NCBI GenBank assembly: GCA_937902285.1
Contig: CALGTB010000162.1
Span: forward strand, 1 to 10,298
Direction of reading: 5' to 3'
Length of the DNA: 10,298 bases
DNA from: an uncultured Actinomycetes bacterium
GTDB lineage: Bacteria > Actinomycetota > Actinomycetes > S36-B12
Under the pieces are notes generated by a model that saw only the letters and a program-made list of their open reading frames with translations, did no database searches and was not told the origin of the DNA. A program made the translations under genes and the position numbers. Below are positions 1 to 6,974 of the stretch, piece after piece; position 1 is the stretch's first letter, and each line of letters starts with the position of its first letter.

Positions 1-37
1 GACCCGTGTGGGCCGTTCGGCGGCGTCGTGGCAGGCC

Positions 38-77
38 TATCGCAAGTGTCCCGCTCCCGGGGCCCGAGAGGACGTCC
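38..77 (+). promoter_or_regulatory. oleA upstream region with ribosome binding site
   Basis: A purine-rich Shine-Dalgarno sequence, GAGAGGA at 66-72, sits 5 nt before the ATG at 78. It decides the start of oleA against the longer open frame that reaches back to base 6. A weak minus-10-like TATCGC is at 38-43, with TTCGGC at 16-21 as a poor minus-35. I regard the promoter as possible only. Bases 1-37 show nothing else I can assign, and the end of an upstream gene could lie there. Confidence 0.5.
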
Positions 78-1100
78 ATGAGCGGCAACGCCACCTATCG
101 GTTCGCCGACACCGCCGTGCTGTCGGTTTCCGCGGTCGACGCACCGATCATCGTGACCTCGGCGGAGCTCGACGACCAGCTCGTGGAGACGTACGAGCGG
201 GTCGGTCTGCGTCCCGGGATGCTCGAGGCCCTGGCCGGGATCTCCGAGCGCCGCTGGTGGCCCGAGGACGTCACCTTCGCCGACGCGGCAGCCATGGCGG
301 GCGCCAAGGCGATCGCCGAGTCCGGGATCGACCCGGCCTCCGTGGGGCTGCTCATCGACACCTCCGTGTGCCGCGACCACCTCGAGCCGTCGGCGGCCGT
401 CGATGTGCACGAGCAGCTCGGGCTCGGAACGGGCTGCCTCAACTTCGACCTGTCCAACGCGTGCCTCGGGTTCGTCAACGGCATGCAGCTGGCCGGCATG
501 ATGATCGACGCCGGTCAGATCGACTACGCCCTGGTGGTCGACGGCGAGGGGAGCCGTCGCACGCAGCAGTCGACCATCGCCCGCCTGCGGCACCCCGATA
601 CGACCAAGGAAGACATCCTCGACAACTTCGCATCGCTCACGCTCGGGTCGGGCGGAGCGGCCATGGTCCTCGGCCGGGCCTCGGCCCATCCCGAGGGTCA
701 CCGGTTCGTCGGGGGCGTCGCCCGGGCGGCGACCGCGCACAAGGCGCTGTGCGTGGGCGACATCGACGGCATGCGGACGGACTCGCGCGGACTGCTCGAC
801 GCCGGCGTCGAACTGGCGATCGACACGTGGCGTGATGCGGCAGCGGAGTTCGACTGGACCGACCTCGACGCGTACGTCATCCACCAGGTCTCGAAGGTGC
901 ACACGGCCGCGATCACGTCGGCGCTCGGCATCGATCCGGCTCGCACTCCCGTCATCTTCCCCACGCGTGGCAACGTCGGACCGGCGTCCATCCCCTTCAC
1001 GCTCGCGCTCCACTCGGCGGGCTTCGAGGCGGGCCAGAGCATCGCGTGCATGGGCATCGGCTCCGGCCTGAACGCCGCGGTCATCGAAATCGCGTGGTGA
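78..1100 (+). CDS. oleA: OleA, long-chain acyl-CoA thiolase-fold condensing enzyme
   Basis: A 340-residue protein of the thiolase superfamily, FabH/KAS III-like. OleA joins two fatty acyl-CoAs by a non-decarboxylative Claisen condensation, giving a long-chain 2-alkyl-3-keto acid, the first step of head-to-head olefin synthesis in the cytoplasm. Visible residues are the nucleophile Cys129 (in SNACLGF), His269 (in VIHQVSK) and Asn299 (in RGNVGP), the usual Cys-His-Asn set. Glu103 in the HLEPS stretch lies 26 residues before the Cys, the same spacing as Glu117 and Cys143 in the characterised Xanthomonas OleA. That Glu sets OleA apart from ordinary FabH. The start at 78 is chosen for its Shine-Dalgarno and family length. 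The stop overlaps the next start by 4 nt (GTGA). The OleBC and OleD genes that follow make OleA much more likely than a fatty-acid KAS III. Confidence 0.92.
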   Translation: MSGNATYRFADTAVLSVSAVDAPIIVTSAELDDQLVETYERVGLRPGMLEALAGISERRWWPEDVTFADAAAMAGAKAIAESGIDPASVGLLIDTSVCRDHLEPSAAVDVHEQLGLGTGCLNFDLSNACLGFVNGMQLAGMMIDAGQIDYALVVDGEGSRRTQQSTIARLRHPDTTKEDILDNFASLTLGSGGAAMVLGRASAHPEGHRFVGGVARAATAHKALCVGDIDGMRTDSRGLLDAGVELAIDTWRDAAAEFDWTDLDAYVIHQVSKVHTAAITSALGIDPARTPVIFPTRGNVGPASIPFTLALHSAGFEAGQSIACMGIGSGLNAAVIEIAW

Positions 1101-3637
1101 CCGGCCCCGCACTCGAGCCGGCCACGCTGCCGCCACCCGGCCTGGCCGGGCTTGAGGCGTCCTGGTCGCGTCTGGTCACCGCGCGAGACGCCGACGGAGT
1201 CCGTCGCACCTGGCACGTCCTCGACACGCACGCCGACCGGGACACGGCCGATGTCGAACTGACCCTGCTGTGCGTCCACGGCAATCCCACGTGGTCCTAC
1301 CTCTGGAGGCGCCTGCTCGCCGAGGCCCCCGACGGCGTCCGTGTCGTCGCGATCGACCACCTCGACATGGGCTACTCCGAGCGCACCGGCACCGTGCGCC
1401 GCCTGGCCCAGCGGGTCGAGGACCTCGGCTGCCTGACCGCGGCCATGGGGCTCGACGGGCCGGTCGTGACCGTGGCCCATGACTGGGGCGGACCCATTTC
1501 GCTCGGGTGGTGCCTGGAGCATCGCGCGCAGCTGCAGGGCATCGTCCTGCTCAACACCGCCGTGCACCAGCCGGCCGGCTCGCCCTCTCCCGGGATCATC
1601 CGCCTGGCCCGATCGGCGCCGCTTCTGCGCGCCAACACGGTGGACACGCCCGTGTTCGTGCGGGGCACGACGCTGCTGAGCCGACCGGCCCTGTCGCGCG
1701 ACGTGGTGACGGCGTTCGCGGCCCCCTACCGCGGCGCAGCGCGCCGCGAGGCCATCGGCGCCTTCGTCGCCGACATCCCCTTCGAGCCGTCGCACCCCAG
1801 CGCCGCGGCCCTCGACGCGATCGCCGACGGCATCACGAGCCTGTCCGATGTGCCCGTGCTGCTGCTCTGGGGCCCGGGCGACCCGGTGTTCGCCGATCGC
1901 TACCTCAACGACCTCGCCCAGCGGCTTCCGCAGGCGGACATCCATCGCTACGAGGGCGCCCGGCACCTCGTGAGCGAGGATGCTCCCGCCGCCATCGGCG
2001 ACCTGCTGGCCTGGATCGACGACCTGCGACGGCCCCCCGTGGTGCCCGAGCGCCCCGCGGAGCCGCCCCGTCCGCACATGTGGGCCGCACTCGACCGCCG
2101 GGCCGCCGAGACGCCCTCGGATGTCGCGCTCGCCGAGCCGCGCGCGGGCGGCTGGCGGCGGATCAGCTGGGAGCTGCTGTCACGCAACGTCGACCTGCTC
2201 GCCCGGGGCCTGCTCGCGCGGGGCATCCGCCGCGGCGATCGGGTGGCGGTGCTGATCCCGCCCGGCGCCGACCTGCTCGCTGTCGTGTACGCCTGCTGGC
2301 GCATCGGGGCTGTCGTCGTCGTCACCGATGCCGGACTGGGGGTGCGTGGCATCCACCGGGCCCTCCGCGGCGCCGCCCCGCGTCATGTCATCGGGATCCC
2401 ACGGGCGCTGGCCCTCGTGCGAGCCCTGCGCCTGCCCGGGCAGCGCATCGCGGTGGCGGAGCTGCCGTCGATCGCGCGCAACGGGGGCTCAGGAGACCTG
2501 CCTGCGGCGCCCGCTCCCGAGGATGCAGCCGTCGTCGTGTTCACATCCGGCTCGACCGGACCGGCGAAGGGCGTCGTCTACCTGCACCGTCAGGTGCAGG
2601 TCACCCGCGACCTGCTGGCCGCCCACTACGCGATCACCGACGCCGATGCGCTGGTGGCAGCCTTCGCCCCGTGGGCGGTTCTCGGCCCGGCCCTGGGGAT
2701 CGCCTCCGTCATTCCGGACATGGACGTGACCTCGCCGAGGACCCTCAAGGCCCGTGCACTGGCCGATGCCATCCGCGTCGTCGGCGGAACGCTCATGTGG
2801 GCATCCCCTGCGGCGTTCGCCAGCGTGCTCGAGTCGAGCATCGACCTCACGCCGAGCGAGCGGGCGGACTTCGCGTCCCTGCGCCTGGTCCTGGGGGCGG
2901 GAGCGCCCGTGTCGTCGAGCCTGCTGCACGGCATGGCGGACCTGTGCCCACGGGCGGACGTGCGCACGCCCTACGGCATGACCGAGGCCCTTCCCGTCTG
3001 CGACGTGACGATCGACGAGATCGACGCCGCCGGGCCCGGCGACGGGGTCCTGGTCGGCCGTCCCCTCGAGGGCGTCGACGTGGCGATCAGCAGGGTCGAC
3101 GCTGACGGCGTGGCCCGCGGCGCGTTGAGCACGACGCCGGGGCTGCTCGGCGAGATCGTGGTCCGCGGGGCACACGTGAAGGAGCGGTACGACCGCCTCT
3201 GGGCGACCCAGCGGGCCAGCGTTCGCGACGGGGGATGGCATCGCACCGGCGACGTCGGGCATCTCGACGACGTCGGGCGCCTGTGGATCGGCGGGCGGCT
3301 CTCCCACGTGGTCACGACCCCTGACGGCCCGCTCGCCCCCGTGGGAGTCGAGCAGCGGGTCGAGCACCTCCCCGGCATCCGGCACGCCGCGTGCGTCGGG
3401 GTCGGCCCGGTCGGCGTCCAGGCGCCGGTCCTCGTCGTCGTGACCGATGCCCGCGACGAGGGGCTGGCCGATGCCGCGCTCACTGCACAGGTCCGCGCGG
3501 CGGCCGGTGTCCCTGTTGCCGCCGTCATCCGGCGGCGCGACCTTCCCGTCGACATCCGCCACAACTCCAAGGTCGACCGCACGGCCCTGTCGGCCTGGGC
3601 GAGCGGGCTGCTGGCAGGGCGTCGGGACCCGGCGTGA
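1097..3637 (+). CDS. oleBC: OleBC fusion: beta-lactone decarboxylase + beta-lactone synthetase
   Basis: An 846-residue two-domain protein. Residues about 1-310 are an alpha/beta-hydrolase of the haloalkane-dehalogenase type (OleB). HGNPTW at 61-66 supplies oxyanion and halide-pocket-like residues, the nucleophile Asp129 is in HDWGG, Asp262 is in a GPGDPVF loop, and the base His290 is in GARHLV. A Pro/Arg-rich linker (about 312-330) leads to an adenylate-forming domain (OleC) with TSGSTGPAKGV at 483-493, YGMTEA at 626-631, TGD at 717-719 and the C-terminal HNSKVDR with Lys825. The OleC-typical WAVLGPALGI...IPDMD stretch is also present. OleC turns the 2-alkyl-3-hydroxy acid into a cis-beta-lactone using ATP; OleB removes CO2 to give a cis-alkene. 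Fused OleBC is known from actinobacteria such as Micrococcus. GTG 1097 is preferred because it makes a GTGA overlap with oleA; GTG 1094 is the alternative. I see no clear ribosome site, so translational coupling is likely. Confidence 0.93.
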   Translation: MTGPALEPATLPPPGLAGLEASWSRLVTARDADGVRRTWHVLDTHADRDTADVELTLLCVHGNPTWSYLWRRLLAEAPDGVRVVAIDHLDMGYSERTGTVRRLAQRVEDLGCLTAAMGLDGPVVTVAHDWGGPISLGWCLEHRAQLQGIVLLNTAVHQPAGSPSPGIIRLARSAPLLRANTVDTPVFVRGTTLLSRPALSRDVVTAFAAPYRGAARREAIGAFVADIPFEPSHPSAAALDAIADGITSLSDVPVLLLWGPGDPVFADRYLNDLAQRLPQADIHRYEGARHLVSEDAPAAIGDLLAWIDDLRRPPVVPERPAEPPRPHMWAALDRRAAETPSDVALAEPRAGGWRRISWELLSRNVDLLARGLLARGIRRGDRVAVLIPPGADLLAVVYACWRIGAVVVVTDAGLGVRGIHRALRGAAPRHVIGIPRALALVRALRLPGQRIAVAELPSIARNGGSGDLPAAPAPEDAAVVVFTSGSTGPAKGVVYLHRQVQVTRDLLAAHYAITDADALVAAFAPWAVLGPALGIASVIPDMDVTSPRTLKARALADAIRVVGGTLMWASPAAFASVLESSIDLTPSERADFASLRLVLGAGAPVSSSLLHGMADLCPRADVRTPYGMTEALPVCDVTIDEIDAAGPGDGVLVGRPLEGVDVAISRVDADGVARGALSTTPGLLGEIVVRGAHVKERYDRLWATQRASVRDGGWHRTGDVGHLDDVGRLWIGGRLSHVVTTPDGPLAPVGVEQRVEHLPGIRHAACVGVGPVGVQAPVLVVVTDARDEGLADAALTAQVRAAAGVPVAAVIRRRDLPVDIRHNSKVDRTALSAWASGLLAGRRDPA

Positions 3638-4611
3638 GGGTTCTCGTCACGGGCGGGCGCGGGCTGCTCGGCTCGGCCGTCGTGCGCGGCCTGCTGGCCC
3701 GCGGCGACGACGTGACGGTGCTGCAGCGCACCCCTGCCGGGCACGGTTCGGCGGTCCGGGAGATCCTCGGTGATGTCACCGATCCCGAGGCCGTGCGCTC
3801 GGCCATGGCCGGCGCCCAGGGCGTCGTGCACCTGGCGGCGCGCGTGTCGATGGTGGGGGAGTGGCGGGACTTCGAGCGGACCAACGTCGGGGGAACACGC
3901 GTCGTCGTGGAGGCGGCGCGGGCGGCAGGCGTGGATCGGTTCGTGCACGTGTCGTCTCCGTCCGTCGCGCATGCGGGTGACCCGCTGGTCGGTGCTCCCG
4001 CGGGCCCGGCCGATCCCGAGCACGCCCGTGGGCACTATGCGCGCAGCAAGGCGATGGCGGAGCTGGACGCCCTCTCAGCCCAGCAGTCGGGCTTCCCGGT
4101 CGTGGCGATCCGGCCTCACCTGGTGTGGGGGCCGGGCGACACGCAGCTCGTCGGCCGGATCGCCGAGCGCGCACGGCAGGGCCGGCTGGTGCTCATCGAC
4201 GACGGCGCGGCGCTCATCGACACGACCTACGTCGACAACGCGGCGGACGCCATCGTCGCCTCGCTCGCCCGGTGCCACCGCGACGACGTGCGCGGGCGGG
4301 CGTTCGTGGTCAGCAACGGGGAGCCCAGGACGGTCGCCGAGATCCTGGCGCTGATCGCCGGGGCGGCCGGTGCCCCGGCCCCCACCCGACGGGTGCCCTA
4401 TCCGATCGCCCGGGCCGCCGGCGCGATGATCGAGCGGGCCTGGCAGCGGGCGGGTCGTGCTGATGAGCCGCCGATGACCGCGTTCGTGGCCGAGCAGCTG
4501 GCCACGGCGCACTGGTTCGACCAGCGCCAGACGCGCGCCGCCCTCGACTGGCGACCGCGGGTGGGGCTCGACGAGGGGTTCGCCCGCCTCGCCGCATCCA
4601 TGGCCCCCTAG
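3634..4611 (+). CDS. oleD: OleD, NAD(P)H-dependent 2-alkyl-3-ketoacid reductase
   Basis: A 325-residue extended short-chain dehydrogenase of the 3-beta-HSD/epimerase type. It reduces the OleA product to the 2-alkyl-3-hydroxy acid used by OleC. The N-terminal Rossmann motif VTGGRGLLG starts at residue 5. The catalytic Ser is in HVSSPS (107-108), and the YxxxK pair is Tyr135 and Lys139 in YARSK. The start is GTG 3634, which overlaps the oleBC stop as GTGA and places the nucleotide-binding motif at the very N-terminus; a longer open frame upstream runs through oleBC and is not needed. A weak GGGA ribosome site is at 3624-3627. This is the third and last gene of the olefin operon. OleD is known to work in an assembly with OleB and OleC, which fits the tight coupling seen here. 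A general sterol or sugar epimerase is the only alternative, and the context argues against it. Confidence 0.92.
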   Translation: MRVLVTGGRGLLGSAVVRGLLARGDDVTVLQRTPAGHGSAVREILGDVTDPEAVRSAMAGAQGVVHLAARVSMVGEWRDFERTNVGGTRVVVEAARAAGVDRFVHVSSPSVAHAGDPLVGAPAGPADPEHARGHYARSKAMAELDALSAQQSGFPVVAIRPHLVWGPGDTQLVGRIAERARQGRLVLIDDGAALIDTTYVDNAADAIVASLARCHRDDVRGRAFVVSNGEPRTVAEILALIAGAAGAPAPTRRVPYPIARAAGAMIERAWQRAGRADEPPMTAFVAEQLATAHWFDQRQTRAALDWRPRVGLDEGFARLAASMAP

Positions 4612-4648
4612 CGGCGCGACATGCGGCGAGCCGGCGCGACATGCGGCG
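4612..4648. repeat. 17-bp direct repeat pair after oleD
   Basis: CGGCGCGACATGCGGCG occurs at 4612-4628 and again at 4632-4648, a 20-bp period, starting one base after the oleD stop. The outer edges (4611-4618 and 4647-4654) are complementary over 8 bp, so the transcript could fold into one large stem. There is no U-tract, so a factor-independent terminator is doubtful. The second copy also forms the perfect palindrome GCGGCGCGCCGC at 4643-4654. From 4655 to 4727 I see only a short C/G hairpin at 4710-4721 and no gene. Confidence 0.7.
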
Positions 4649-4727
4649 CGCCGCTATCGCGAGATCGGCGCGCACTGGTGGATCATTCGTGGTGTGCCTG
4701 AGGGCACGACCCCCTCGGGGGAGCAGC

Positions 4728-4990
4728 AGAAAGGCCCCTCGAAGTATGAGTTCGAGGGGCCTTGCTGCGGAAGCGTCCGCCCACCGCCCGATTTCTCGGG
4801 GCCTCGCGACTATGCAGATCGCGACGCGCATACCGCGTTGCCGCGGCATCGGCGATGTCGTTCTCGCCTCCTCGACGCTCTCACCTCGGCCGGCCCCGCC
4901 AGCACTCGGGACCCTCCGGCTCCTTCCCCAAGGGGTCGGTGCCGTTGTCTGGCCTTGCTTCCTTCGTCGACCCGGGCCTCGCGGCCCGGT
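4728..4990 (-). ncRNA. Candidate structured small RNA, about 260 nt
   Basis: No protein gene is convincing here, but the minus strand reads as a chain of hairpins. They are 4989-4972 (7-bp stem, GCGA loop), 4953-4898 (GCCA, GCAC and GACCC pairing with TGGC, GTGC and GGGTC), 4868-4851 (5 bp), 4849-4830 (8 bp including one G-U, GCAA loop), 4824-4804 (6 bp), 4800-4787 (5 bp, GAAA loop) and a terminator stem at 4763-4731. Three loops are GNRA only when read on the minus strand, and the G-U pair would be a C-A mismatch on the plus strand, so the signal is strand-specific. GGAAGC (4962-4957) can pair with GCTTCC (4774-4769) and close most of the molecule. A promoter candidate lies at 4997-5046. I recognise no RNase P, tmRNA, SRP RNA or riboswitch core. 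A 6S-like or Ms1/MTS2823-like actinobacterial RNA is a guess from size and layout only. Confidence 0.55.
4731..4763 (-). terminator. Perfect 13-bp stem-loop, intrinsic terminator
   Basis: AAGGCCCCTCGAA (4731-4743) and TTCGAGGGGCCTT (4751-4763) are exact reverse complements around a 7-nt loop. Read on the minus strand, the stem is followed by TCTGCTGC, giving a short T-rich tail (CCTTTCT); on the plus strand the tail is GCTGCGG. It therefore fits best as the end of a minus-strand transcript, but it may also stop read-through from oleD. Flanking GCAGC (4723-4727) and GCTGC (4764-4768) extend the pairing past a 3-nt bulge. Confidence 0.8.
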
Positions 4991-4996
4991 AGGACA

Positions 4997-5046
4997 GTTC
5001 TACTCGCGTTTCTCCAGGCGTAGCAAGGGGTTTTCTCGAAGTTTTC
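4997..5046 (-). promoter_or_regulatory. Candidate promoter of the minus-strand RNA with A-tracts
   Basis: On the minus strand TTGCTA (5026-5021) and TAGAAC (5002-4997) are 18 bp apart, a fair minus-35/minus-10 pair with 4 of 6 matches each. Just upstream, two GAAAAC blocks (5046-5041 and 5035-5030) are spaced 11 bp apart, one helical turn, like an UP element or bent DNA. This A/T-rich patch stands out in a GC-rich window. The start would fall near 4990, directly before the first hairpin. A near-perfect palindrome, TAGGACAGTTCTA (4990-5002), overlaps the minus-10 and could be an operator. Confidence 0.45.
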
Positions 5047-5125
5047 CAGGAAATCCTGACCCTCGGCTCACGCTGTGCCTCCAGTGTCACACGCGTCACT
5101 CGCGCGGGCCGTGGCGGCGCGCGGC

Positions 5126-5140
5126 TAGGCTCGCGGCGTG
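5126..5140 (+). promoter_or_regulatory. Minus-10 element for a leaderless lipoprotein-tgt transcript
   Basis: TAGGCT at 5126-5131 fits the actinobacterial minus-10 pattern TAnnnT, and the GTG start codon follows after 6 nt, where transcription would begin. There is no Shine-Dalgarno before the GTG. Together these suggest a leaderless mRNA, which is common in actinobacteria. I find no good minus-35. Upstream, GTGTCACAC (5084-5092) is a short inverted repeat and CAGGA/TCCTG (5047-5058) another; either could bind a regulator. Nothing else is visible in 5059-5125. Confidence 0.5.
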
Positions 5141-5680
5141 ACCAGGCGCCTCATCCCCGTCCTCACCGCGCTGCTCGTCGTCGCCGGATGCAGCGGCCCG
5201 GGCTCCGACGAGTCCTCGCCCCCGACCGCGTCCGCGAGCAGCGCCTCGAGCGCGCCGACCGCGGACGGACTCCCGGCGGACGCGGTCGTCACCTACGCCT
5301 TCTACGACTCGTCGGTGCCACCGCAGTACCACCGCAGCATGGCGCTCATCGGCACGCGCGACGAGGCGAGGATCGTCATCGACAGCTACGGCGATGTCCT
5401 GGCCGACGAGTCGACTCCCATGCCGGCGGGCACGTGGGAGCAGCTGGGCGCGACGCTGACCCTCCTCGAGGGCCTCGAGATCGAGCAGTCCGAGCAGGGC
5501 TGCACGGGCGGTACGTCGGTCGACCTCACGGTCATCGCGGGGAGCACGACCATCGTCGCCCTCGCGCCGGAGTTCTGCGCCGGGTCGAACGAGGCCGCGG
5601 GGGCGGCCATCGACGAGTGGATTGCGCCACTGCGTGCACTGTTCCCCCCGACCGACGTCCTTGCCCCCGAGCAGCCGTGA
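5138..5680 (+). CDS. Putative secreted lipoprotein, unknown function
   Basis: A 180-residue protein with a short type II signal peptide: Arg3-Arg4, a hydrophobic run at 5-16, and the lipobox VAGC with the lipidated Cys18. A low-complexity Ser/Ala/Thr/Pro spacer (about 19-43) would hold the folded part away from the membrane. The remaining 135 residues look like a compact alpha/beta domain. Cys122 and Cys147 are its only other cysteines and could form a disulfide outside the cell. I do not recognise a family. The GTG start sits 6 nt after a minus-10 element. The stop overlaps the tgt start as GTGA, so the two genes are probably co-transcribed and translationally coupled. That coupling alone does not prove a role in tRNA modification. 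Confidence 0.8.
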   Translation: MTRRLIPVLTALLVVAGCSGPGSDESSPPTASASSASSAPTADGLPADAVVTYAFYDSSVPPQYHRSMALIGTRDEARIVIDSYGDVLADESTPMPAGTWEQLGATLTLLEGLEIEQSEQGCTGGTSVDLTVIAGSTTIVALAPEFCAGSNEAAGAAIDEWIAPLRALFPPTDVLAPEQP

Positions 5681-6906
5681 CCCACGCTGGCTTCTCGTTC
5701 GAGGTGACGCACCGCCTCGGCGGGGGACCCGATGGCGGGCGTCCCCTCGGTCGCACCGGGATCATCCGCACGCCGCACGGTGACATCCGCACTCCGGCCT
5801 TCACCCCCGTGGGCACGAAGGCCACGGTCAAGGCGGTGCTGCCCGAGACGATGCGCGAGCTCGGTGCCCAGGTGATCCTCGCGAACGCCTACCACCTCTA
5901 CCTGCAGCCCGGTGCCGACGTCGTGGACGAGGCGGGCGGGCTGTCGGCCTTCATGAACTGGCACGGCCCGACGATCACCGACAGCGGCGGCTTCCAGGTG
6001 CTGTCGCTCGGGGTCGGCTTCAAGAAGATCCTCGCGATGGATGCGCGCAGCGTGCGGTCCGACGACGTCATCGCGGAGGGCAAGGACCGGCTCGCCCATG
6101 TCGACGACGACGGCGTCACCTTCAAGTCGCACCTCGACGGATCGCTGCATCGATTCACGCCGGAGGTGTCGATGCAGGTCCAGCACCAGATCGGTGCCGA
6201 TGTCATCTTCGCCTTCGACGAGTGCACGACCCTGCTGAACACCCGCGAGTACCAGGAGAGGTCCGTCGCGCGCACGCAGGCGTGGGCGGAGCGGTGCGTC
6301 GCCGAGCACGAGGCGCTCACCGTGGCTCGCGCCCACCGGCCGTACCAGGCGCTGTTCGCCGTGGTGCAGGGAGCGCAGTACGAGGACCTGCGCCGCCAGT
6401 CGGCCCGCGGGCTGGCGGCGCTGCCGGTCGACGGCTTCGGCATCGGAGGCGCCCTGGAGAAGGACCGGCTCGGCGAGATCGTGAGATGGGTGGTCGAGGA
6501 GCTGCCCGAGGACCGGCCCCGCCACCTGCTCGGCATCGGCGAGGCCGACGACGTGTTCACCGCCGTCGCCAGCGGAGCCGACACGTTCGACTGCGTCGCA
6601 CCGTCGCGCAACGCGCGCAACGGCACGGTCTACCACCACGACCGCCGCTTCCACCTCACGAACGGCGTGTACCGGCGCGACTTCAACCCGATCGACGACG
6701 AGTGCGACTGCTACACGTGCGCGCACTACACGCGCGCCTACCTCAACCACCTGTTCCGGGCCAAGGAGATGCTCGCCTCGACACTGGCGACGATCCACAA
6801 CGAGCGCTACATCATCCGGCTCCTCGACCGGGTGAGGGACAGCATCGGCGGCGGCGAGTTCGATGCGCTGCAGACCGAGGTGCTGGGCAGTCTCGGGTCG
6901 CACTGA
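5677..6906 (+). CDS. tgt: tRNA-guanine transglycosylase (queuosine pathway)
   Basis: A 409-residue Tgt. It swaps guanine 34 in tRNAs with GUN anticodons (Asp, Asn, His, Tyr) for a deazaguanine base, normally preQ1 in bacteria. The general acid/base Asp102 is in TDSGGFQ, and the nucleophile Asp305 is in TFDCVAPSR. The zinc site is complete: Cys343, Cys345 and Cys348 (CDCYTC), with His374 at the usual 26 residues after the last Cys. The substrate-pocket loop reads GIGGALEK, which differs from the GGLAVG of well-studied proteobacterial enzymes, so I cannot read off whether preQ1 or queuine is used. The start GTG 5677 gives a GTGA overlap with the lipoprotein gene and puts Asp102 at the family position; the frame is open far upstream but in conflict with the lipoprotein. 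No strong ribosome site is seen, in line with coupling. At about 409 residues it is somewhat longer than E. coli Tgt (375). Confidence 0.97.
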   Translation: MTHAGFSFEVTHRLGGGPDGGRPLGRTGIIRTPHGDIRTPAFTPVGTKATVKAVLPETMRELGAQVILANAYHLYLQPGADVVDEAGGLSAFMNWHGPTITDSGGFQVLSLGVGFKKILAMDARSVRSDDVIAEGKDRLAHVDDDGVTFKSHLDGSLHRFTPEVSMQVQHQIGADVIFAFDECTTLLNTREYQERSVARTQAWAERCVAEHEALTVARAHRPYQALFAVVQGAQYEDLRRQSARGLAALPVDGFGIGGALEKDRLGEIVRWVVEELPEDRPRHLLGIGEADDVFTAVASGADTFDCVAPSRNARNGTVYHHDRRFHLTNGVYRRDFNPIDDECDCYTCAHYTRAYLNHLFRAKEMLASTLATIHNERYIIRLLDRVRDSIGGGEFDALQTEVLGSLGSH

Positions 6907-6974
6907 CGTCGAGCGACGACGTCGACGGTGCGTGCGGATCCACACACTCCTCACCCGGCAACGCGGGGGCCGCC

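Noticed and set aside
698..2077. Long open frame on the minus strand opposite oleA/oleBC
   Set aside because: It is an Arg/Gly/His-rich, low-complexity translation antisense to well-supported enzymes; such frames are by-products of GC-rich codon use.
4728..5137. RNase P RNA, tmRNA, SRP RNA or preQ1 riboswitch in the gap before lipoprotein-tgt
   Set aside because: I looked for the conserved cores (such as GAGGAAAGTCC for RNase P or the GGAAG/AGCAG SRP loop) and found none; the tgt message also appears leaderless, leaving no room for a riboswitch.
4641..5141. Plus-strand open frames across the oleD-lipoprotein gap
   Set aside because: The translations are Arg/Pro/Ser-rich without a domain, have no ribosome site I can see, and run through the hairpins and the promoter of the candidate RNA.
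6905..6967. Terminator after tgt
   Set aside because: There are only short palindromes (CGACGTCG at 6917-6924) and a 4-bp stem (6954-6967) without a T-tract; not enough to call.
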